Assembly (NCBI GenBank): GCA_018375675.1
Contig: JAHACW010000041.1
Location: forward strand, 1-20,205
Direction of reading: 5' to 3'
Length of the DNA: 20,205 nt
From: Actinomyces sp.
GTDB taxonomy: Bacteria; Actinomycetota; Actinomycetes; Actinomycetales; Actinomycetaceae
A program made the translations under genes and the position numbers. The first letter of the stretch is position 1. Each line of letters starts with the position of its first letter. The notes beneath the pieces are model-generated. The model did no database searches and was not told where the DNA came from. It saw nothing but the letters and a program-made list of their open reading frames with translations. Of this stretch, positions 15,086 to 20,205 are shown piece after piece.

Positions 15086-16801
15086 TCACGAGGAAGTCGG
15101 CGTGAAGGCGATGAGGCCCTCATCCGTCAGCCCGACGAGTAGGTCGTCGTAGACCCACGTGAGGTTCTGTGCCGCCGTCAAATCGGTCGAGGTGTAGGCC
15201 TTGTTGTTTGCCATGTCGAAGAAATAGACGGTCTGTTCCTTGTATCCGATCTTCTGAACGAACGCGGCGGTTCCGTCGGCGCTCGCACGAGCGTGCGTGG
15301 GCGCGAACTGGCAGAAGCTCCCGTAGCTGTCTGCGATCCCCTTCATTCCCTCCGCAGAATAGGTTGCGGCACCGGCCGTCGTGTGCAGGGTGAGGACCTC
15401 GCACTTGTCTCCGCTCGCCTCCATCATGCCCGTCGTCCAGGGAGTCTTACCCGAGGTGAAGAAGGCCTCCAGGTCACTCAGGGTCGGCACGGCGCCGTCA
15501 TCCGTGTAGACCTTGTTCTTGGTATTGCGGTTAAAAGCAGAGATGAGCGTGCCGGTGACATCATACTTTTCGAGCTGATTGGCCTTTTTGTCCACGATGA
15601 GGCCATCCGCTGTCGGATACAGTGCGGTGAGGCTCGAGCGCTGTTTGAAACGGCCCTCAGCCCCGAGCGTCGTCACGACACCCGTGTGGGCGTTGACGAT
15701 CTGCAGGTTCCTGTAGTCATCGACGGGCACGATCACGGAGGCATCCTCGCCTGATCCGATTGTGGGGGGCACCTCCAGCTCCCGGGCTTTGGAGTGATTC
15801 GATTGATGCCCCGTGATGCTCTGCCACAGGCGCTCCCACGAGCCGGAGGAATACGTCCACCCCGAGCAGGTCTCGTAGTCCGAACAGGTCACCAGGATGT
15901 CGTCGACCATGGCCATCGGCTGGTCGTCCTCCCATGGCCCCTCCGCCTGAATGCCCGTTGACTTCGAGACGAGGATGTTACCGACGATCAGCCACTGGCC
16001 GGCGGAGACAATGCTGAAATTCGACGTATTAGGTGTCAACCGCACAGAAGCATCCGACGATGTCCACAGCACGCTAGGTGTGGAGGAAGAGACATCGATG
16101 GCCGCGATTGAGAACGATCTATTCGTATCGGACAGAGACGCCATGTAGATCGTCGTTCCATCGGCAAACAGCCGGGTCTGCGTTCTATGTTCCTGCCCCA
16201 TGTCGCTACGAGGATCGGCGAGAACCCATGCGACGCTCACGCCCGCAGCCCACTCCGACGAGAGAACGTTCGTGTTGGTGGCCGACCCCTTGTAGCCCTG
16301 AACGGAGATGGGGCCGCTACTGATACTGCTGAAGGAGGGTGTGTTCGCCATGAGCCTGGGCAAAGCGAGAACAAGGACGACGACCGCGAGGACTGCACCG
16401 ATAATGACCTTCGTACTCAGCAGCCGCCGGTACAAGGCATTGCGTGCGAGGCGCTGCGGATCGCGCGTCCTGCGCGGAGGACGAAGGCCTTTCCGGGGTG
16501 CGCTCGCGGGGGACGAGGCCTTGTGAGGAGACGCCGACGAGCGGGGTGTCGTTGCCCGCTTGGTGCTGGTGACGAGCGAACCCAGGACTGGCTTCAACGA
16601 CGAGGCGACGCCCGACTGCCCCGTCGCAGTGCCCTCTGACTGCCCGATTGTGGGCGCAAAGCGATCGGAGACCGGCGAGGCGCCGGTTGAAGCCGCACGG
16701 TCTGCGGGCTGCTCGTCGGCGCTCTGCGTCGTCGGCTCGCTTCCGGGCGCGGGGGCGGAATTTGCGTCCGGGGGAGCCCAGCGGGAAAAGTCGTTGCTCA
16801 C
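15086..16801 (-). CDS. Membrane-anchored PQQ/beta-propeller-like protein, paralogue 5
   Basis: 571 residues, GTG start (MSNDFSRWAP). The cytoplasmic N-terminus (about 1-130) is Ser/Pro/Ala-rich and becomes strongly basic just before the membrane (APRKGLRPPRRTRDPQRLAR). One membrane helix lies at about 131-149. Outer motifs: GYKGSATNTNVLSSEWAAGVSVAW (169-192), C306-x5-C312-SGW, TLSDLEAFFTSGKTPW, second cysteine pair C467/C497, and LTWVYDDLLVGLTDEGLIAFTP. Strand repeats such as GTTIYMASL, AAIDVSSSTPSVLW and DGLIVDKKANQLEKYDVTGTLISAF are propeller-like. The GTG is 6 nt after TGG-TAGAAA. It is separated from the other four paralogues by ispF, which starts 15 nt after it, and is divergent from thrC. 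Its sequence is clearly more distant from paralogues 3 and 4 than those are from each other. Confidence 0.85.
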   Translation of the reverse strand: MSNDFSRWAPPDANSAPAPGSEPTTQSADEQPADRAASTGASPVSDRFAPTIGQSEGTATGQSGVASSLKPVLGSLVTSTKRATTPRSSASPHKASSPASAPRKGLRPPRRTRDPQRLARNALYRRLLSTKVIIGAVLAVVVLVLALPRLMANTPSFSSISSGPISVQGYKGSATNTNVLSSEWAAGVSVAWVLADPRSDMGQEHRTQTRLFADGTTIYMASLSDTNRSFSIAAIDVSSSTPSVLWTSSDASVRLTPNTSNFSIVSAGQWLIVGNILVSKSTGIQAEGPWEDDQPMAMVDDILVTCSDYETCSGWTYSSGSWERLWQSITGHQSNHSKARELEVPPTIGSGEDASVIVPVDDYRNLQIVNAHTGVVTTLGAEGRFKQRSSLTALYPTADGLIVDKKANQLEKYDVTGTLISAFNRNTKNKVYTDDGAVPTLSDLEAFFTSGKTPWTTGMMEASGDKCEVLTLHTTAGAATYSAEGMKGIADSYGSFCQFAPTHARASADGTAAFVQKIGYKEQTVYFFDMANNKAYTSTDLTAAQNLTWVYDDLLVGLTDEGLIAFTPTSS

Positions 16802-16807
16802 ACCATG

Positions 16808-16816
16808 TTTCTACCA
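16808..16816 (-). promoter_or_regulatory. Extended -10 of paralogue 5, leaderless start
   Basis: TGG-TAGAAA on the minus strand, hexamer 16808-16813, ends 6 nt before the GTG at 16801. The context CGTGTGGTAGAAAC matches the other family promoters. Confidence 0.5.
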
Positions 16817-16854
16817 CACGCCCCTAGGGAGCCTCACACGATCCTGCGCCCCGG

Positions 16855-16878
16855 CCTCGTCCCACGCATGTGACGAGG
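16855..16878. repeat. Inverted repeat between paralogue 5 and thrC
   Basis: CCTCGTC (16855-16861) and GACGAGG (16872-16878) are a perfect 7-bp inverted repeat with a 10-nt centre that itself contains CAC-GCAT-GTG. It sits in the middle of the 124-bp divergent promoter region, so it could be an operator for one or both genes. Confidence 0.4.
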
Positions 16879-16913
16879 AACGGGCGCCCTCGCAGGCCAC
16901 GCCCCCTCTCCGA

Positions 16914-16919
16914 TAGGAT
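16914..16919 (+). promoter_or_regulatory. -10 box of thrC, leaderless start
   Basis: TAGGAT ends 6 nt before the GTG start of thrC at 16926, and no ribosome binding site lies between. No -35 hexamer is recognisable. The arrangement fits a leaderless transcript. Confidence 0.45.
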
Positions 16920-16925
16920 CGACCC

Positions 16926-18383
16926 GTGCGCTATATTTCGACCCGACGCGGCCCCAACACGCCCACCCGTTCTTTCAGTGACATCCTCCTGGAAGGCCTC
17001 GCCCCCGACGGTGGCCTCTACCTGCCCGAGGAATACCCGACGCTGTCTCGCTCCGATCTGGACGAGCTGCGCATCGTCCTGCGCGAGGACGGCTACGCGG
17101 CTATGGCCGCCGGTGTCATTTCCCTGTTCGTCGACGACATCCCCGCCGACGACCTGAGCGCGATCACGGCCCGCGCCTACCGCACCCCCGCCTTCTCCGA
17201 CCCCCAGATCGTCCCCGTCGACGCCCTGGAGGGCGCCGGCCTGCACCTCGCCCACCTGTCGAACGGCCCCACGGCCGCCTTCAAGGACATGGCGATGCAG
17301 CTCCTCGGCGAGCTCTTCGAATACGAGCTCACCCGCTGCGGCGACTGGCTCACCATCGTCGGCGCCACCTCCGGCGACACCGGTTCCTCCGCCGAGTACG
17401 CGCTGCGAGGCCGAAAGGGTCTCTCCGTCGTCATGCTTACCCCCGCCGGCCGCATGACCGCGTTCCAGCGCGCCCAAATGTTCTCCCTTCTGGACGAGAA
17501 CATCGTCAACGTCGCCGTCGACGGCGTCTTCGACGACTGCCAGGACCTCGTCAAGGCCGTCAACATGGACGCCGATTTCAAGGCCACCTGGCACGTGGGC
17601 GCCGTCAACTCCATCAACTGGGCGCGCCTGCTCGCCCAGGTCTGCTACTACGTGGCCACCTGGCTGCGCGTTACCGAGGAGGGGCCCGACGCCTCGTCGA
17701 AGGTCAGCGTCGTCGTGCCCTCGGGCAACTTCGGCAACGTGTGCGCCGCCCACATCGCACGCCAGATGGGCGTGCCGCTGGGCACCCTCGTCGTCGCCAC
17801 CAACGAGAACGACGTCCTCGACGAGTTCTTCCGCACCGGTGTCTACCGCCCCCGCTCCTCCGCGGACACGCTGGCGACCTCCAGCCCGTCCATGGACATC
17901 TCCAAGGCCTCGAACTTCGAGCGCTTCATCTTCGACCTCATGGGACGCGACGGCGACGCCACCCGCGCCCTGTTCGACGAGGCCCTGGCCCGCGACGGCT
18001 ACTTCGACCTGTCCGGCACGCCCGAGTTCGCCACCCTGCGCGACACCTACGGCTTCATCTCCGGCACCTCCTCGCATGCCGACCGCCTCGCCGAGATCGC
18101 GCGCACGGAAAAGGAAAGCGGCTACCTCCTCGACCCGCACACGGCCGATGGCGTGCACGTCGCCCGCGCGGTGCGCCCGCAGATCGAGGGCCCGCTCGTC
18201 GTCATGGAGACCGCGCTGCCCGTCAAGTTCGCCGACACGATCCTCGAGGCCACCGGCCACCTCCCGCCCGTGCCCGAGCGCTTCGAAGGCATTGAAGGCC
18301 GCGAAGAGCGCGTCACGCCCCTCGCCAACTCCGTCGAGGATCTTAAGGCGCTCATTCGCGAACGCGTGCGCCCCGGCGCCTGA
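16926..18383 (+). CDS. thrC: Threonine synthase
   Basis: 485 residues, GTG start. This is the long form of threonine synthase, with an N-terminal domain beginning MRYISTRRG...[20 protein letters not shown], as in the E. coli/yeast type rather than the shorter 350-residue form. It converts O-phosphohomoserine to threonine with pyridoxal phosphate, in the cytosol. The PLP lysine is K120 in [14 protein letters not shown]; the phosphate-binding and active-site loop is [15 protein letters not shown] (146-160); [12 protein letters not shown] and [13 protein letters not shown] follow, and [15 protein letters not shown] is typical of this branch. The gene is divergent from paralogue 5 and upstream of cysS, with a strong hairpin between. 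Regulation by a transcription attenuator is not evident, because the transcript appears to begin at the start codon. Confidence 0.96.
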   Translation: MRYISTRRGPNTPTRSFSDILLEGLAPDGGLYLPEEYPTLSRSDLDELRIVLREDGYAAMAAGVISLFVDDIPADDLSAITARAYRTPAFSDPQIVPVDALEGAGLHLAHLSNGPTAAFKDMAMQLLGELFEYELTRCGDWLTIVGATSGDTGSSAEYALRGRKGLSVVMLTPAGRMTAFQRAQMFSLLDENIVNVAVDGVFDDCQDLVKAVNMDADFKATWHVGAVNSINWARLLAQVCYYVATWLRVTEEGPDASSKVSVVVPSGNFGNVCAAHIARQMGVPLGTLVVATNENDVLDEFFRTGVYRPRSSADTLATSSPSMDISKASNFERFIFDLMGRDGDATRALFDEALARDGYFDLSGTPEFATLRDTYGFISGTSSHADRLAEIARTEKESGYLLDPHTADGVHVARAVRPQIEGPLVVMETALPVKFADTILEATGHLPPVPERFEGIEGREERVTPLANSVEDLKALIRERVRPGA

Positions 18384-18398
18384 GTTTTCTTTCACTCG

Positions 18399-18459
18399 AC
18401 GAGGCCCGAGTCCCCACCTGCGAACCCGCGCTGTTGCGTGGGTGGGGCCCGGGCCTCGT
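18399..18459 (+). terminator. Long hairpin terminator after thrC
   Basis: ACGAGGCCCG (18399-18408) pairs perfectly with CGGGCCTCGT (18450-18459). Inside, CCCCACC (18412-18418) pairs with GGTGGGG (18441-18447). A competing inner stem ACCCGCGC/GCGTGGGT with one G-T pair is also possible. It begins 15 nt after the thrC stop and ends well before the cysS promoter. Confidence 0.7.
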
Positions 18460-18509
18460 TACATACTCCCGGGGAGCGCCCGTTTCCCTCGCCTCCCCTC
18501 CCTGCCAGG

Positions 18510-18515
18510 TAGGAT
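18510..18515 (+). promoter_or_regulatory. -10 box of cysS, leaderless start
   Basis: TAGGAT ends 7 nt before the ATG of cysS at 18523, and no ribosome binding site is present. It matches the thrC box exactly. No clear -35 hexamer is seen. Confidence 0.45.
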
Positions 18516-18522
18516 TGATGCC

Positions 18523-19980
18523 ATGCTGCACCTGTACGACTCCAAGAGCGCCCGCATCCAGCCCCTGAACCCGGTCACCCCCGGCAAGGTCGGCATCTAC
18601 CTGTGTGGCGCCACCGTGCAGGGATCCCCGCACGTCGGCCACCTGCGCGCCGCCGTCTCCTTCGACACGCTGATCCGCTGGCTGCGCCGCAGCGGCTACG
18701 AGGTCACCTACGTCCGCAACGTCACCGACATCGACGACAAGATCCTGAACAAGTCGGCCGAGGCCGGCTGGGATTGGTGGGCCTGGGCCTACCGCTTCGA
18801 GCGCGAATTCACCGAGGCGTACGAGACCCTCGGCGTGCAGGCTCCCACGTATGAGCCGCGCGCCACCGGCCACATTCCCGAGCAGCTCGACCTCGTCCAG
18901 CGCCTCATCGACGCGGGTCACGCCTATTCGGATGGGCGCGGCAACGTCTACTTTGACGTCCATTCCCAGGCCGACTATGGCTCGCTCACCCGCCAGCGCC
19001 TGGCCGACATGCGCACCACCGAGGACGACGCTCAAATCGACGAGGCCGTCGAGGCCGGCAAGCGCGACCCCCGCGACTTCGCCCTCTGGAAGGCCACCAA
19101 GCCCGGCGAGCCCGAGACCGCCTCGTGGGACAGCCCCTGGGGACGCGGCCGACCCGGCTGGCACCTCGAGTGCTCCGCCATGTCTCGGCGCTACCTCGGC
19201 GACGAATTCGACATCCACGGCGGCGGTATCGACCTGCGCTTCCCGCACCACGAGAACGAGCAGGCCCAGTCCCACGGCGCCGGCTGGGAGTTCGCGCGCC
19301 TGTGGGTCCACAACGCGTGGGTGACCACCAAGGGCGAGAAGATGTCCAAGTCGCTCGGCAACGTCCTGTCGATCGGCGCGCTCACCGAGGAGTACCCGGC
19401 CGTCGCCGTGCGCTGGGCCCTGTCGACGGTCCACCACCGCTCCGCCATCGAATGGGGCGCCGAGACGCTGCCCGCCGCGCACGCCGCCTGGGAGAAGTTC
19501 TCCACCTTCGTGGCCCGCGCCATCGAGGCCGCCGGTGAGGCGCCTGCCTCCGAGATTGCTCTGAGCCCCGCCGACCTGCCCGAGGCTTTCGTTGCCGCCA
19601 TGGATGACGACCTCAACGTCGCCGGCGCGCTCGCCGTCCTGCACGAGCACCTCAAGGCTGGCAACGCCGCGCTTGCTTCCGGGGACGTGTCCGGTGTGTA
19701 CCGCGAGCAGGTCCTGGTTCGCTCCATGCTGGACGTGCTGGGCCTTGATCCGGCCTCCGAGCAGTGGCGCGGACAGGCCGGCATCGGCGCGGGTGCTTCC
19801 GGCGCGGCTGCGGCCGAGCACTCGGCGCTGGACGCGCTGGTCCAGGCTGTGTTGGAGGAGCGGGCGGCTGCCCGCGCCGCCAAGGACTGGGCGCGCGCCG
19901 ACGAGCTGCGCGACCGCCTGGCCGCCGCCGGCGTCACCGTCGCGGACGGCCGCGACGGCGCGACGTGGAGTGTCGGCTGA
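18523..19980 (+). CDS. cysS: Cysteinyl-tRNA synthetase
   Basis: 485 residues; class I aminoacyl-tRNA synthetase that charges tRNA-Cys in the cytosol. The start at 18523 ([15 protein letters not shown]) places the zinc cysteine C28 in [15 protein letters not shown], with HVGH (37-40) as the HIGH motif. The other zinc ligands are C217 in WHLECSAM, H242 and E246 in [16 protein letters not shown] is at 273-277 in [13 protein letters not shown]. The GATVQGSPH form separates it from MshC, the mycothiol ligase, which has a different sequence at this site. The C-terminal helical anticodon region ends with [29 protein letters not shown]. The much earlier in-frame start seen upstream would run through thrC and is not credible. 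Cysteinyl-tRNA synthetase is often next to ispF in actinobacteria; here thrC and paralogue 5 intervene. Confidence 0.97.
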   Translation: MLHLYDSKSARIQPLNPVTPGKVGIYLCGATVQGSPHVGHLRAAVSFDTLIRWLRRSGYEVTYVRNVTDIDDKILNKSAEAGWDWWAWAYRFEREFTEAYETLGVQAPTYEPRATGHIPEQLDLVQRLIDAGHAYSDGRGNVYFDVHSQADYGSLTRQRLADMRTTEDDAQIDEAVEAGKRDPRDFALWKATKPGEPETASWDSPWGRGRPGWHLECSAMSRRYLGDEFDIHGGGIDLRFPHHENEQAQSHGAGWEFARLWVHNAWVTTKGEKMSKSLGNVLSIGALTEEYPAVAVRWALSTVHHRSAIEWGAETLPAAHAAWEKFSTFVARAIEAAGEAPASEIALSPADLPEAFVAAMDDDLNVAGALAVLHEHLKAGNAALASGDVSGVYREQVLVRSMLDVLGLDPASEQWRGQAGIGAGASGAAAAEHSALDALVQAVLEERAAARAAKDWARADELRDRLAAAGVTVADGRDGATWSVG

Positions 19981-20015
19981 TCTGCGGCTTCTGACAGCTG
20001 TCGCCTGACGCGTGT

Positions 20016-20044
20016 GCCGCCTGGTCCCAATGGGGCCGGGCGGC
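20016..20044 (+). terminator. Hairpin terminator after cysS
   Basis: A 13-base arm (20016-20028) pairs with 20032-20044 around an AAT loop. All 13 positions pair, two as G-T wobbles. It starts 35 nt after the cysS stop and is followed by a T-rich stretch (TTCGCGTTGCTCGTT). Confidence 0.75.
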
Positions 20045-20142
20045 TTCGCGTTGCTCGTTGCCTCGACAGATCTCCGGCCTGCCGCATGACCTGCCTTGCT
20101 GGGCCTGGCCGCTGTGTGTGCCGGTGGGCGGCGGCCCGCCCG

Positions 20143-20187
20143 CGAGATCGCCACACGCGAGCCTGCGGCTCGGAGTGGTCGATCTCG
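20143..20187. repeat. Interrupted long inverted repeat near the window end
   Basis: CGAGATCG (20143-20150) pairs with CGATCTCG (20180-20187); CAC (20152-20154) with GTG (20175-20177); CGAGCC (20158-20163) with GGCTCG (20167-20172), around a 3-nt loop. Seventeen base pairs in total with small bulges. No coding sequence was recognised in 20045-20205. It may be a second terminator, an operator of a gene beyond the window, or the start of a repeat element. Confidence 0.5.
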
Positions 20188-20205
20188 AGGCCCGCCCTGG
20201 CCCTG

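Noticed and set aside
16824..18395. 523-codon open frame antisense to thrC
   Set aside because: Gly/Val/Glu/Asp-rich shadow of thrC; no recognisable motif.
1888..18459. Recurring word GGCCTCGT in several intergenic regions
   Set aside because: It also occurs inside ispD, paralogue 1 and paralogue 3, so it is probably a frequent high-GC word rather than a defined repeat element; the longer 13-base match at 6253 and 18448 is only two copies.
17839..18522. 228-codon upstream extension of cysS
   Set aside because: The frame is open only because of high GC; it overlaps thrC and its terminator, and family alignment places the start at 18523.
18352..20154. 600-codon open frame antisense to cysS
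   Set aside because: Covers the whole of cysS on the other strand and crosses its terminator; composition is that of an antisense shadow.

Overview
The window is high-GC DNA from an actinobacterium. CarD, a non-mevalonate isoprenoid pathway (ispD, ispF), the actinobacterial form of CysS, lipoproteins with Ala/Thr/Pro-rich linkers and start codons only a few bases from a -10 box all fit. The gene content looks most like Actinomyces/Schaalia (Actinomycetaceae); that is inference from the sequence, not a database result.

Layout. (1) 1-1711, minus strand: an OmpA-domain lipoprotein carrying Gly-Asp-Gly repeats, followed by a cut-off DUF3060-type lipoprotein, probably one operon; a block of phased TCAGGG-like repeats lies upstream. 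(2) 1984-4202, plus strand: gpmA (glycolysis), then carD (RNA polymerase-binding regulator) overlapping ispD (isoprenoid precursor synthesis). (3) 4287-6190, minus strand: two tandem paralogous four-helix membrane proteins of exactly 262 residues each. They share a duplicated hairpin-plus-ribosome-binding-site leader, and a 94-codon hydrophobic stretch lies between them in frame with the second. (4) 6366-7715, plus strand: an MFS/UMF1-type (Atg22-like) transporter. (5) 7808-16801, minus strand: five paralogous single-pass membrane proteins with large extracytoplasmic PQQ/beta-propeller-like domains, with ispF inserted between the fourth and the most upstream one. (6) 16926-19980, plus strand: thrC (threonine synthase) and cysS (cysteinyl-tRNA synthetase).

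The housekeeping genes carD, ispD, ispF and cysS are adjacent in many actinobacteria, for example Mycobacterium tuberculosis. Here ispD and ispF are about 10 kb apart and on opposite strands, with lineage-specific envelope genes and a transporter between them; thrC stands before cysS. The accessory genes nearly all encode membrane or lipid-anchored proteins, so the region reads as an envelope-protein expansion inside a conserved metabolic block.

The strongest candidate for something undescribed is the five-gene family at 7808-16801. All members share a fixed C-x5-C-S-G-W motif, a conserved TN.LS..WA.G...AW entry motif and a W-[VA]-[FY]-D-D C-terminal motif, while their cytoplasmic N-termini range from about 20 to about 175 residues. 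Four of the five begin exactly 6 nt after an extended -10 box (TGn-TASAAA), which suggests separately transcribed leaderless mRNAs rather than one operon. No RNA gene, CRISPR array, insertion sequence or phage gene was seen. No gene-free stretch exceeds 300 bases.
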